The notes below the pieces were generated by a model. That model saw nothing but the letters and a program-made list of their open reading frames with translations, was not told the DNA's origin and did no database searches. Below, piece after piece: positions 44,573 to 54,368 of a stretch of 64,000 nucleotides of DNA (position 1 is the first letter of the stretch; each line of letters opens with the position of its first letter). Origin of the DNA: CAVQEK01 sp964596645 (lineage in GTDB: Bacteria > Bacteroidota > Bacteroidia > Cytophagales > Cyclobacteriaceae); NCBI GenBank assembly GCA_964596645.1, contig CAZQVB010000017.1:1-64000 (forward strand). The letters are read 5' to 3'. The position numbers and the translations under genes are program-made.

Positions 44573-44605
44573 AGTAAATTTACCACCAACTTACACAAAT
44601 TTACT
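44573..44605. promoter_or_regulatory. Inverted repeat AGTAAATTT / AAATTTACT, antitoxin operator
   Basis: Perfect 9-base arms with a 15-base spacer, centre-to-centre distance of 24 bases. One arm overlaps the -7 box (TAAATTTG), so a bound antitoxin would block RNA polymerase. Confidence 0.6.
44596..44603 (-). promoter_or_regulatory. -7 element TAAATTTG for the RES-Xre operon
   Basis: Exact TAnnTTTG match on the minus strand, 46 bases before the antitoxin ATG, embedded in the operator arm. Confidence 0.5.
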
Positions 44606-44645
44606 TATTATACTCATATTTCTCCATTTTGTTTCACACCTTACT

Positions 44646-45296
44646 CTACGGAGCCGAATTTTCAAAATCAGAATTTTGAGAAGTGACAGTTTCTGAAGCA
44701 GCAGCATCCTTGGCTTTGGGCTCGGGAAAAAAGCTTCGCTGAAAAATGAGAATAATAGCAACCCCTACAAAAATAGAGGAATCGGCAATATTGAAAATAG
44801 GCCATAAAGACAGATACTCACCTCCAAATACCGGCACCCAATCCGCCACTCGCCCTTCCCAGATATCGATGTAGAACATGTCAATCACCTGCCCATGCAA
44901 TAAGGCATATGGCGCATCCGGCGGCATATTACCCTCAAGCCATACACCATAAAATGTGCTGTCGATGACATTGCCTACTGCACCGCCCAGTATGAGTGCG
45001 ATGCACCACACCAGCCCGTTGGGCACATCCTTTTTCACCAGGTGATACAAATAATAGGCAATACCCACCATGGCCACCAAACGAAATGAAGTCAACGCCA
45101 GCTTGCCAAATTCAGAACCGATCTCCAGGCCAAAAGCCATACCCGGATTTACGGTATAATGAATCTTGAACCAATCGCCAAAAACCGAAAATTCTTCGCC
45201 GAGGTACATATTGTGATATACCAGCATCTTCACGAACTGGTCTAAGGCAATAATGCCAATTGCAAGAAGGTAAAACTTAACGTACTTCATTTTCAT
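44646..45296 (-). CDS. lspA: Lipoprotein signal peptidase (signal peptidase II)
   Basis: 216-residue inner-membrane aspartyl protease that cuts prolipoprotein signal peptides. It has four transmembrane helices, DQFVKMLVYHNM, NPGMAFGLEI, and the two catalytic Asp in GGAVGNVIDSTFYGVW and FNIADSSIFVG. The C-terminal tail is extended and polar. The frame begins at a TTG at 45311, but ATG at 45296 (or at 45290, giving MKYVKFYL) is more plausible. It is 30 bases after ileS in the same operon. Confidence 0.96.
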   Translation of the reverse strand: MKMKYVKFYLLAIGIIALDQFVKMLVYHNMYLGEEFSVFGDWFKIHYTVNPGMAFGLEIGSEFGKLALTSFRLVAMVGIAYYLYHLVKKDVPNGLVWCIALILGGAVGNVIDSTFYGVWLEGNMPPDAPYALLHGQVIDMFYIDIWEGRVADWVPVFGGEYLSLWPIFNIADSSIFVGVAIILIFQRSFFPEPKAKDAAASETVTSQNSDFENSAP

Positions 45297-45326
45297 ATTT
45301 AAAATATACAACCGGTTGCTAGCGCA

Positions 45327-48300
45327 TTACAACTCCACACGCTCCAACAACACCTCTACTGAAAGATCATCTATTTCTACAGAATGCCCATGCGGCAGTG
45401 TTTTGGCCCATTGCAAATCTAGGGCTTGTGTCTCTGCGCAAATGTAATCTTTGTGTACCTGAAGGGCATCATACAATAGCTGTTGTTCTGCGACGGTAAT
45501 CCTGACCTTATCCTGTACATCAAGCCCCATATCTTTGCGCATATTTTGAATGCGGTTTACAAAATCGCGGGCCAGACCTTCCCGTTGCAGCTCTTCCGTC
45601 ACGGTGATATCCAGGGCAACCGTGAGCCCATTTTCGGTGATCACACTCCAACCCGGTATATCCTGCGACTGCACCAGTATATCATCATCTGCCAGGGTGA
45701 TTGCACCATCGGCCAGTGGTAATTCAATGCGGCCATTGGACTCAAAATAGCTGATATCTTTCTGGCTAAGCTGGCCCACCGCCTTACCTATCTCCTTCAT
45801 TTTCGGTCCGTAAGTAGCCCCTAGTTTTCGGAAGTTCGGTTTGGCAGATTTTACGATCACGCCGGAGGCACTATCTACAAATTCTACATTGCGCACATTA
45901 ACCTCCGCCAGTATGAGGTCAGCAACGTCGCGCACCTGCCGCTCTACATCCTTTTGCAGTACCGGTATCAGAATTTTTGCAAGCGGCTGTCTCACTTTCA
46001 ATTTATGCTGCTTACGCAGCGAATGCACCATGGAAGATATCTGTTGGGCAAGTTGCATACGTTCTTCCAGATCCTTGTCAACCATTTTTTCTTCTACCGC
46101 AGGATAATCCTTAAAGTGTACAGAGTCGCTGCCGTCGTATGACGATTTGCGCAGATCCAGATAGAGCTTTTCTGCGTAGAATGGAGCAATTGGAGCACAG
46201 ATGATGGCAATAGTTTCAAGGCACTTATACAGCGTGTTGTACGCAGCACGCTTATCGGTATTGAACTCGCCCTTCCAGAACCTTTTTCTATTCAGCCGCA
46301 CATACCAGTTGCTCAAATCATCTACTACAAAACTTTGAATGAGCCGCGCCGCCTTGGTGGGCTCATAGTCGTCGTATGCCTCGGATACCTGGGCGGTCAC
46401 GCTGCTCAATTTGGAAATGATCCAGCGGTCGCTTTCTGTTCTGTCGCTTTGGGCTACAGGATGCGCTCTGTAGTCGTAGCCGTCGAGATTGGCATAGAGG
46501 GCGAAAAATGAATAGGTGTTTTGCAAAGTACCAAAAAAGCGTCTTTGCACTTCCACAATGCCGTTCAGGTCGAACTTGAGGTTGTCCCACGGGTTGGCAT
46601 TACTGATCATATACCAGCGTGTGGCATCGGGGCCATAGGTATCTATCGTGGCAAATGGATCGACCACATTGCCCAGCCTTTTCGACATTTTGTTGCCTTC
46701 TTTATCAAGCACCAGGCCGTTGGCAATCACATTTTTAAATGCCACGCTGTCGAACAGCATACCTGCTATAGCGTGAAGTGTGAAAAACCAACCCCGTGTC
46801 TGGTCTACGCCTTCAGCAATGAAATCGGCCGGATAGTGCGCGGCGAACTGCTCCTTGTTCTCAAAAGGGTAATGCCGCTGTGCATACGGCATGGCTCCGG
46901 AGTCAAACCACACATCGATGAGGTCTGGCTCTCTATACATTTTTTCGCCTTTGGCACTTACCAGGATGATGTCGTCCACGAAAGGCCGGTGCAAATCGAA
47001 ATCATCTTTGAGCGGTGCCGCCATGAAGCCGGCTTGTATCGACAGGTCTACTTCCTCTTCAAGCTCCTTTATGCTGCCTATGCACTTCTCCTCTGTGCCG
47101 TCTGCCGTACGCCAAATCGGCAGTGGCGTACCCCAAAATCGAGAGCGGCTCAGGTTCCAATCCACCAGGTTTTCCAGCCAATTGCCGAAACGGCCCGAAC
47201 CGGTGCTTGCCGGCTTCCAATTGATGTTTTCGTTCAACGCCACCAATCGTTCTTTGAAGGCGGTGGTTTTGATAAACCACGAGTCGATGGGATAATACAA
47301 AACAGCCTTATCTGTGCGCCAGCAGTGCGGATAGGAGTGCACAAACTTCTCTACCCTAAATGCTTTATTTTCCTCCTTCAGCTTGATGGCGATGAGCACG
47401 TCAGTGCTTTTGTATGCCGGGTCTTCCTCATCTTCACCCGTATAGTTCTTCACATACATACCTGCAAAGTCGGTGATCTCCTTTACAAATCGGCCCTGCT
47501 TGTCTACAATTGGTGCGTCATTGCCATATTCATCCTTCACCATCACACCCGGTATGTTGTGCTTCACGCTGGTACGGAAGTCATCGGCACCGAATGTTTT
47601 GGCCAGGTGTACGATGCCGGTGCCGTCTTCTGTCGACACGAAGTCGCCGGCCACCACGGTGAAGGCGGGATGAGCCAATGGAATATAGGGCATCAATTGC
47701 TCGTACGACATGCCTACCAGCTCACTCCCCGCATATTCTTCAATGACCGACCAGGGAAGTATTTTGTCACCCGCACCAAATTCCTGAGGCGCATCCTTTC
47801 CCTTTTCTGAAAAGAAAGTATTGATCCTGTCCTTTGCCAGGATCACCTTCACCGGAGCATAGGTGTAAGGATTGAAGGTTTGGACCTTTGCGTAGCGAAT
47901 ATGCGCGCCAACAGCCAAGGCATTGTTTGCCGGCAAGGTCCACGGGGTGGTGGTCCAGGCCAGGAAGTACTCATTTGTGGTGCCGGTAATTTTGAATTGC
48001 GCCACTATAGAGGTGTCTTTCACGTCGCGATATGCGCCTGGCTGGTTCAGCTCATGGGAGCTAAGACCTGTACCAGCGGCGGGGCTGTATGGCTGTATGG
48101 TGTATCCTTTGTACAACAGGCCACGCTCGTGAAATTGCTTCAACAGAAACCAAAGGGTCTCCATGTATTTCCTGTTGAAAGTGATGTAGGGATCATCGAG
48201 GTCTACCCAATAACCCATTTTTTGGGTAAGCGTATCCCACTGTCCTTTATACTTCATCACTGCCTCACGGCATTTGGCATTGTACTCTTCTACCGATATG

Positions 48301-48629
48301 GCCTTGCCAATGTCCTCCTTATTTATACCCAGCGCTTTCTCCACCTCCAGCTCCACCGGCAAACCGTGGGTATCCCAGCCGCCACGGCGCTCTACGAGAA
48401 AACCCTTCTGAGACTTGTACCGGCAAAAAATATCCTTTACTGTCCGGCCGATTACATGGTGAATGCCGGGTGTGCCGTTGGCCGATGGCGGGCCTTCATA
48501 AAAGGTAAAAGCAGGCGCCTCTTGCCTGCGCGCCAGCGATTTTTTAAAAATGTTTTGATCATTCCAAAATGCCAAAATCTCCCTGCCAACGTCCGCCAGA
48601 TTGAGATTTTTGTACTCTCTATATTTCAC
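45327..48629 (-). CDS. ileS: Isoleucyl-tRNA synthetase
   Basis: About 1100-residue class I synthetase. The HIGH-type motif is GTPGIHHVIG, near residue 60, and the KMSKS-type loop is KMSKRLGNV. The editing domain contains TTTPWTLPANNALAVG and the anticodon-binding region follows. The frame extends to an ATG at 48695, overlapping the upstream transporter gene by 32 bases. The GTG at 48629 starts MKYREYKNLNL, which matches the usual start of Bacteroidota IleS, so it is preferred; the longer form cannot be excluded. It lies between the MMPL transporter and lspA in one operon. Confidence 0.96.
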   Translation of the reverse strand: MKYREYKNLNLADVGREILAFWNDQNIFKKSLARRQEAPAFTFYEGPPSANGTPGIHHVIGRTVKDIFCRYKSQKGFLVERRGGWDTHGLPVELEVEKALGINKEDIGKAISVEEYNAKCREAVMKYKGQWDTLTQKMGYWVDLDDPYITFNRKYMETLWFLLKQFHERGLLYKGYTIQPYSPAAGTGLSSHELNQPGAYRDVKDTSIVAQFKITGTTNEYFLAWTTTPWTLPANNALAVGAHIRYAKVQTFNPYTYAPVKVILAKDRINTFFSEKGKDAPQEFGAGDKILPWSVIEEYAGSELVGMSYEQLMPYIPLAHPAFTVVAGDFVSTEDGTGIVHLAKTFGADDFRTSVKHNIPGVMVKDEYGNDAPIVDKQGRFVKEITDFAGMYVKNYTGEDEEDPAYKSTDVLIAIKLKEENKAFRVEKFVHSYPHCWRTDKAVLYYPIDSWFIKTTAFKERLVALNENINWKPASTGSGRFGNWLENLVDWNLSRSRFWGTPLPIWRTADGTEEKCIGSIKELEEEVDLSIQAGFMAAPLKDDFDLHRPFVDDIILVSAKGEKMYREPDLIDVWFDSGAMPYAQRHYPFENKEQFAAHYPADFIAEGVDQTRGWFFTLHAIAGMLFDSVAFKNVIANGLVLDKEGNKMSKRLGNVVDPFATIDTYGPDATRWYMISNANPWDNLKFDLNGIVEVQRRFFGTLQNTYSFFALYANLDGYDYRAHPVAQSDRTESDRWIISKLSSVTAQVSEAYDDYEPTKAARLIQSFVVDDLSNWYVRLNRKRFWKGEFNTDKRAAYNTLYKCLETIAIICAPIAPFYAEKLYLDLRKSSYDGSDSVHFKDYPAVEEKMVDKDLEERMQLAQQISSMVHSLRKQHKLKVRQPLAKILIPVLQKDVERQVRDVADLILAEVNVRNVEFVDSASGVIVKSAKPNFRKLGATYGPKMKEIGKAVGQLSQKDISYFESNGRIELPLADGAITLADDDILVQSQDIPGWSVITENGLTVALDITVTEELQREGLARDFVNRIQNMRKDMGLDVQDKVRITVAEQQLLYDALQVHKDYICAETQALDLQWAKTLPHGHSVEIDDLSVEVLLERVEL

Positions 48630-48663
48630 TTCGGCAAATGCTTTATTGATTTTAAAATTCGAT

Positions 48664-51084
48664 TTATTGATCGTTTCGCTGATCTGGCACACCATTCAGC
48701 GTGATCAGGTCAAGATCTATTTCCTCATCTTCGCTCTCTTCATAAAACTCGTCGTAGTGCTCAATGGGTGGATGGCTGTCGCGCCGCCGCTTGCCACTAT
48801 CAAAACGCATAAGCAGCGCCGGCAGCACAATGAGGTTGGAAAACATAGCAATGAGTAATGTGGTGGACGTGAGCACGCCCAGCATGGTAGTGCCTACGAA
48901 GTCGGAGCCGGCAAATATGATGAAGCCGGCAAACAGCACTATCGATGTGTAAATCATGCTCGCACCCGTCTCTCGTATTGTTCTACTCACAGCCAAAGGC
49001 ACAAAGAAATTGCTCGCAAAAAGCTCCTGCCGGTACTTGGCCAAAAAGTGAATGGCGTCGTCTACCGCTATACCAAATACCACACTGAAAATAAGTGCTG
49101 TGCTAGGCCGGAGTGGCACATTGAAATAACCCATTATTCCGGCAGTCACCAACATAGGTATCAGGTTGGGAATAAGCGAGATGATGATCATCCTCGCATT
49201 GCGGAAAAGAAAACCCATGATGATGGCAATGATCACAAAAGCCAACACCAGGCTCATGCGCAGGTTTTCTACCAAAAACTTGTTGCCTTTCACAAAGAGC
49301 AGCGTGGTTCCTGTAGCCTTGGCCTGTATCTCAGGATCAGAAAAAATCTGGTCGATATTCCTTTGAACCACATGCTGAAGCAGCGAATCAAGTCGGTTGG
49401 AGCCTATATCGGCCACTTTAAAAGAAATCCGCATCGTCTGCTGAGCACTGTCTACAAAAGACTTTAACAGATTGCCCTGCTCATCGGAATCGGTGAGGTA
49501 TCGAAGTACAAAGTTGCGATCGGCGCGGCTTGGCAGCTCGTAGTATGCGGGGTTGCCATTGTAAAATGCCTGGCGTGCTGCCTTAATAAAGCTTACCAGC
49601 GACACCGGCTGAGAAATATTGGGATGGGCTGTAAGTGAATCTTCGAGCGCTTGCACTTTTTCAAGAAACTCCTGCCGCAACACACCCCGCTTCTTATCGG
49701 TGTGCACCACGATTTCCAAAGGCATTATTCCACTGAAGTTCCGCTCAAAAAATTCCAGATCCTTTTTCACCTGGCTGTCCTCAGGTACGTCATCTACCAT
49801 AAAAGACACCGACGTCAACTGCAGCAATCCGATCACCGAAATCACTACAAGTATGCCCGTCACCAAAAATATGCGATACTTATGCCGATGCACCACCAGA
49901 TCGATCATGGTGAGCACTTTGTCTATAGCCTTAAACCGCAAATGCTTGAGCTGCTTACCGTGCGGCGCGGGCAAATAGCTGAAAACAGCCGGTATCAGTA
50001 TGATGCTGACCAGAAAAGTAGCCAGTATATTAATGCCTGCAACTATGCCAAACTCCCTCAGCACCACTATATCAGTGAATGCAAGAACAATAAAGCCAAC
50101 CGCTGTAGTGAAATTGGTGATGAGTGCCACCAGGCCGATCTTTCGTATCACATGGCTCAGGGCGCGTATCTTATTTCCATGAAGGTTGATCTGCTGGTGA
50201 TACCTGTTCAGCAAATAAATGCTGTTGGGAATGCCAATAACCACAATCACCGGCGGCAGGAGACCCGTCAGCATGGTGATCTCATAGCCCAATATTCCCA
50301 GTGTACCCATCGACCACACCACAATGACGGCGATGACGATGATGGGGAAAAGGACGGCATCCCACGAGCGAAAAAAGAACAATAAAATGAGTGCGGTGAT
50401 GATCAATGAAAGAATCAGAAACACCTGAAGCTCCGCCTTCACTTTTCCATTTACTTCGGTGCGTATGTACGGCAGTCCCACGTACCGCAGGTCTATACCG
50501 GTATGCGCTTCAAACGACTCCGAGGCGTGCTTGATGTCTTCCACCACCTGATTGCGAATGGGTGAGTTCAGTATCTCCGCATCCAGCGAAAGCAGTACGA
50601 ACGTAGCCCCGTTCCTGTCGTTCACTATCTGATCTGCGTAGAAGCGCTGCTGCACAGCGATATGAAGCAGACTATCGAGTGTGGCCTGATCTTCGGGTAT
50701 TTCTTCAAAAAGCGGCTCAAGATCAAACTTCTTTCTACCCGCATCTTTTCGGAGTATCTGCAACAAGGGCAAGGAGATCACCTGCTTTACGCCTTCAATG
50801 CTGGTGAGCTCTTCACTCCAATATTTGAATCGACGAAAATTGTCCGTTTGGTAAATGGCGCTGTCATTCAGCCCGATGGCCACCACATTGCCATCTTCAC
50901 CAAAACGCTCCCGAAAATCCTGGAAAAACTGCATGTCCTCATCGGACTTGGGCACTACGGTGGCCAGGTTGTAACTGTACTCCACATCCTTGGCCATATA
51001 ACCCATAAAGGCCGTGATCACCGCCAATATAATGATCAGTGAAAGCCTGTATTTCAGGACGATATGTGCGAGTTCAGTCCACAT
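48664..51084 (-). CDS. MMPL/RND-superfamily transporter (hydrophobe exporter type)
   Basis: 806-residue inner-membrane protein with two repeats, each with one helix, a large periplasmic loop and five more helices. Typical are the first helix IVLKYRLSLIIILAVITAFMGYMAK, the GIPNSIYLLNRYHQQI and FGIAVDDAIHFLAKYRQ segments after helix 4 of each half (sterol-sensing-like region with the Asp used for proton relay), and an acidic C-terminal tail. Members export lipids, hopanoids or other hydrophobic compounds. It is the first gene of an operon with ileS and lspA. The substrate is unknown. Confidence 0.9.
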   Translation of the reverse strand: MWTELAHIVLKYRLSLIIILAVITAFMGYMAKDVEYSYNLATVVPKSDEDMQFFQDFRERFGEDGNVVAIGLNDSAIYQTDNFRRFKYWSEELTSIEGVKQVISLPLLQILRKDAGRKKFDLEPLFEEIPEDQATLDSLLHIAVQQRFYADQIVNDRNGATFVLLSLDAEILNSPIRNQVVEDIKHASESFEAHTGIDLRYVGLPYIRTEVNGKVKAELQVFLILSLIITALILLFFFRSWDAVLFPIIVIAVIVVWSMGTLGILGYEITMLTGLLPPVIVVIGIPNSIYLLNRYHQQINLHGNKIRALSHVIRKIGLVALITNFTTAVGFIVLAFTDIVVLREFGIVAGINILATFLVSIILIPAVFSYLPAPHGKQLKHLRFKAIDKVLTMIDLVVHRHKYRIFLVTGILVVISVIGLLQLTSVSFMVDDVPEDSQVKKDLEFFERNFSGIMPLEIVVHTDKKRGVLRQEFLEKVQALEDSLTAHPNISQPVSLVSFIKAARQAFYNGNPAYYELPSRADRNFVLRYLTDSDEQGNLLKSFVDSAQQTMRISFKVADIGSNRLDSLLQHVVQRNIDQIFSDPEIQAKATGTTLLFVKGNKFLVENLRMSLVLAFVIIAIIMGFLFRNARMIIISLIPNLIPMLVTAGIMGYFNVPLRPSTALIFSVVFGIAVDDAIHFLAKYRQELFASNFFVPLAVSRTIRETGASMIYTSIVLFAGFIIFAGSDFVGTTMLGVLTSTTLLIAMFSNLIVLPALLMRFDSGKRRRDSHPPIEHYDEFYEESEDEEIDLDLITLNGVPDQRNDQ

Positions 51085-51098
51085 TTTTTAACAGGGGG

Positions 51099-51106
51099 CA
51101 AATGTA
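51099..51106 (-). promoter_or_regulatory. -7 element TACATTTG for the MMPL-ileS-lspA operon
   Basis: Exact TAnnTTTG match on the minus strand, 15 bases before the ATG. A small inverted repeat TGAAAT-TTG-ATTTCA follows upstream near 51108-51122. The rest of 51107-51291 shows no gene. Confidence 0.55.
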
Positions 51107-51291
51107 ATGAAATTTGATTTCAATCATTTGTGGGCACATTTTTTTGTTGAAACCCACGTGCTGACAAGCCGGCATCTCATGATCCGCTGCCGACACAGTA
51201 ATACCTGTTCTGTTCAGGGAAGCTGTCTGATGCAGGTAGACGGGTATTTGGCGTGTTCAAGCAATTTGGCTGGCAGAACCGACCACCATTG

Positions 51292-54123
51292 CTAGTAGAG
51301 TATGTGTACCCAACCTTTGTACTCACGCTCACTCATTGCAGGATCGAGCACATCGAAAGTGACGGTGGCGTGATAATAATAAACACCCGCTGGCAGCAAC
51401 ACGCCATCGTCGGTTTTGCCCGACCAGTTGATGTACAGGTTTCTTTCCACTGAGCTCTCCGAGTTGTACACTTCCTGGCCGCCACGTGTGTACACTTTAA
51501 AGACTACGTTCTTCACAAAGCGGGGGCACTTGTTCTGATTGCTCTCCACGTCGAAAGTATTGAATGCCGTGAAAGTGTCGTTGTAGTCGTCTCCATTGGG
51601 TGTAAAAACATTGGGCAACTCGAAGAATGGGCAGTTGTCGTTGCAAATGATCTCTGTTGGCTCGCTTTCATTGCCCGACCGGTCTACTGCCGTTATGAAA
51701 TAGCAGCCCTTGAAAGAGTCTAGGTTTTCATGCAGGAAAGACGTCGTGTTCACATTCGCCACAATGTTGTATGTGCCTTCTTCACCTGTCTCTGAGAAGT
51801 ATACGTTGTAGCTTCGCACGTCACTTTCGCATCCCGGGTCGGTGCTCGCCTGCCAGTTCAGCTCATTAAAGAAATCTTCAAAGTCGCAAGGCTGCCCGTT
51901 GAGAAACTCAGTGCATTCATTGTTGATGTTTAAATTTTCCAAAGTGAAATCTGGTGGAACGCACGGTGGCACCGTGTCGTTGGGCTGAGCACAGATCACC
52001 TGCGATTTGTTCAGGAAAGGTGTGGCCAGCTTATCGTTACCATAAGTGCCCTTAGTGATGATGTAGTAACAATACAACTCAGTATCGTCGAGCTTATCAT
52101 TGCCGGTAGCACTGCCATCGTCAATATAACTGGCGCCACTGGCCGTTACATCCACACTGTCGATCAGCACCAGTTTCTCCGGGTCGTTGGCATCCACGCG
52201 ATTGCGATAGATCAGGTGATTGGGGTGCTGTTGAGAAAAGTTCGTCCATGGCACATCAGCACTCCATTGCAGCTCCATGGCGCCCGTGATGGGTGTGAGC
52301 TCCAGCCGTACAGAGGAAGCCGCGGAAGTAGTATCGATCGCCGTTTGGGCAGCATCATACACCACTATGGTATAATTGTAGACCTGGGCAGAGGTATTGA
52401 GCCCGGTATCCACAAAGACGGTATCGGCTATTTTTCCATTGGAAACCAACGCCAGATTAGCAGGTTGAAAGCCACTGCTGCGGTACACCTCATAGCTGTA
52501 GGGTGTCGGATATTTTGACTTGTCGATGTCGAACGGCGAAGTCCATCGCACGTATATTTCGCCATTGGCGGCATCCGTGTTTTCTATACTTACATTGGTG
52601 GTGAGGGCACCAAACTCTCCGTCGAATTCTTCCAATATAGTGCACGCCTCAGCCGACACCACGCTCTCGCCGCCACCGATAGTTTCAAATACTGCCACCA
52701 GTCTGTAGCAATACCGAACGCCATACTCCAGCCCCTGGCCCATGTTGTCATCTATGTAAGTGGTCTGCCGTATATCGATGGTTTCTACCAACTCATAATC
52801 ACCGTTTTCCGGTATTCCCAACTCACAGTTGCCCGGTTCGTAGGCGTAGCTGTCTACCCTACGCCATACCTGCATAAAATCAGCATTCTGGCATAGATAA
52901 TTGTCCCAGCTCAGTTGCACCTTGTTGCCCTGGCCCTGCTCAGCCATGAGGCCTTCGGGCGATGGACCAACCACGGTCACAAACCAGCTATCGAAATCGG
53001 CCAGCTTGGCGCCTTTACCAACCGGCGGCTGGTCCAGTGCTTTCACATTTACCTGATAAGGCTGCTGATCGATGTGGGAACAGTTGGTGGGCCAGGTAAA
53101 AGAGAGTGTAGCCGGCGATGGCTGTGCTACCGGCGGGGATGGCGTGAAAGACGCCGGATTGTTGATGAGCTCAAACACACTTCCAAATGCATCCATAATG
53201 ATGGGGTCGCCATCCGGGTCTTCCGCCATTATGTCTTGTTCCAGCAAGGTGCCGGCCACCACGCATGTATCGGGAGGCATGATCAGTTCCGGTCGTTCAT
53301 TGTCGCAGTCGAGCACGTTCACCTGCATGTCGCGTGTTACGTAGCCCAGTTCAAACCATTCGCCTTCTATCTTTCTCCACTCTATTATTTTAAAGGCAAA
53401 GTTGTACTCTCCCTCTCCGCCGGGCGCATCCCACACCACATTGCCCGTTCGCCTGTCCAGCGTGAATGTGGCCGGGCCGGTCATGTCTTCATTTTGAGCA
53501 CTGTAAAAATTGCGGTCGTGGGCATCCGGAAAGCGATAATTCACCACAGGTATGTCCTGATCTTGCTTCGGTATGGTAAATTCGTAGGAAATGCTGTCGC
53601 CGTCTGCATCGTAAGCCCCGGCATTGTGAAAGAAGGCTACGCCCACACAGGCGTCATCTATGGGCGGGTTCAGCAAGATGGGCGTATTGTCGCAGCCAAA
53701 GAATGGGTCGATCACAATCACCGTTTCTATATAAAAAGGAGTATTGACGGAGTTGTCCATGTTCACGATGTTGTCGTTGCGGTTGAACTCCCTAAAGCTG
53801 ATTTTGTACATGCCGGGCCCGGGGAAGGCGTGCGTTTTATAAAAGACGTTCAGCGCTTTTTCATCGCCCAGGTTCAAAAACTCATCCGGATTGCCAGTCT
53901 CAAACGTATCAATCTCGCCGTCGCCGTAGTTGATCTCCCCGCCACCAAAGAGCACATCGGAACCCGTGTCGGTATAGCCGGTTATCTTGAATCGGTACGA
54001 ATAGTTTTGGCAGGAAATCAATTGGGCCGTCACCTCACCAGCCCTGATGTGCGTAGCATTGGCGCTGAAATCCATCGCTAATGCGGCTATAAAAAAAAGA
54101 AAAACGAAGTATGCTCTCCGCAT
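51292..54123 (-). CDS. Large secreted protein with gliding-motility/type IX secretion C-terminal domain
   Basis: 943 residues. The signal peptide is MRRAYFVFLFFIAALAMDFSANA. Several beta-rich domains follow, including fibronectin type III-like modules (about residues 400-690), and a final 85-residue domain: LPNVFTPNGDDYNDTF, VVFKVYTRGGQEVYNSE, WSGKTDDGVLLPAGVYYYHATV. This ending is the CHU_C-type sorting domain used by the Bacteroidota type IX system to place proteins on the cell surface. The frame extends to 54189, but ATG at 54123 gives the proper signal peptide. It is probably an adhesin or matrix protein; no catalytic motif was seen. Confidence 0.93.
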   Translation of the reverse strand: MRRAYFVFLFFIAALAMDFSANATHIRAGEVTAQLISCQNYSYRFKITGYTDTGSDVLFGGGEINYGDGEIDTFETGNPDEFLNLGDEKALNVFYKTHAFPGPGMYKISFREFNRNDNIVNMDNSVNTPFYIETVIVIDPFFGCDNTPILLNPPIDDACVGVAFFHNAGAYDADGDSISYEFTIPKQDQDIPVVNYRFPDAHDRNFYSAQNEDMTGPATFTLDRRTGNVVWDAPGGEGEYNFAFKIIEWRKIEGEWFELGYVTRDMQVNVLDCDNERPELIMPPDTCVVAGTLLEQDIMAEDPDGDPIIMDAFGSVFELINNPASFTPSPPVAQPSPATLSFTWPTNCSHIDQQPYQVNVKALDQPPVGKGAKLADFDSWFVTVVGPSPEGLMAEQGQGNKVQLSWDNYLCQNADFMQVWRRVDSYAYEPGNCELGIPENGDYELVETIDIRQTTYIDDNMGQGLEYGVRYCYRLVAVFETIGGGESVVSAEACTILEEFDGEFGALTTNVSIENTDAANGEIYVRWTSPFDIDKSKYPTPYSYEVYRSSGFQPANLALVSNGKIADTVFVDTGLNTSAQVYNYTIVVYDAAQTAIDTTSAASSVRLELTPITGAMELQWSADVPWTNFSQQHPNHLIYRNRVDANDPEKLVLIDSVDVTASGASYIDDGSATGNDKLDDTELYCYYIITKGTYGNDKLATPFLNKSQVICAQPNDTVPPCVPPDFTLENLNINNECTEFLNGQPCDFEDFFNELNWQASTDPGCESDVRSYNVYFSETGEEGTYNIVANVNTTSFLHENLDSFKGCYFITAVDRSGNESEPTEIICNDNCPFFELPNVFTPNGDDYNDTFTAFNTFDVESNQNKCPRFVKNVVFKVYTRGGQEVYNSESSVERNLYINWSGKTDDGVLLPAGVYYYHATVTFDVLDPAMSEREYKGWVHILY

Positions 54124-54224
54124 TATTTTAGGTTCTGTTCCAACCACCAATCTAGTTATTAAGTACCAAATTATGGATTTAGTATGCAATCAAACAAAAA
54201 AATCAGAGGTAGGTTGCAGCATTT

Positions 54225-54236
54225 CATTTTAAAATG
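54225..54236. promoter_or_regulatory. AT-rich palindrome CATTTTAAAATG between divergent genes
   Basis: Perfect 12-base palindrome in the 245-base gap between the secreted protein and sdhC. Its low complexity makes chance possible. In the same gap the minus strand has TTTG, 20 bases, then ATAATTTG, a poor promoter match for the secreted protein. Confidence 0.25.
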
Positions 54237-54294
54237 ATTTTGATCATGTCGCTCAATTTAGAATTGATTAAAATTTGTTCTGCCTGAGCGGTTG

Positions 54295-54327
54295 TTTTGG
54301 TCAATAGTAACGGCACATATACCTTTG
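54295..54327 (+). promoter_or_regulatory. Promoter of sdhCAB (TTTTG - 20 bases - TACCTTTG)
   Basis: The best promoter in the window: a -33 TTTG box at the consensus distance from an exact TAnnTTTG -7 box (54320-54327), 42 bases before the sdhC ATG. Confidence 0.75.
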
Positions 54328-54368
54328 GGCGATTTTGTGCATGACTAATCTTAAAATTCGGAATTCAT

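Noticed and set aside
46521..47810. 429-codon plus-strand frame opposite ileS
   Set aside because: Shadow of the ileS coding sequence; composition rich in His, Cys and Ile without domains.
52915..54081. 388-codon plus-strand frame opposite the secreted protein gene
   Set aside because: Antisense shadow; the minus-strand protein has a signal peptide and sorting domain, this one has neither.
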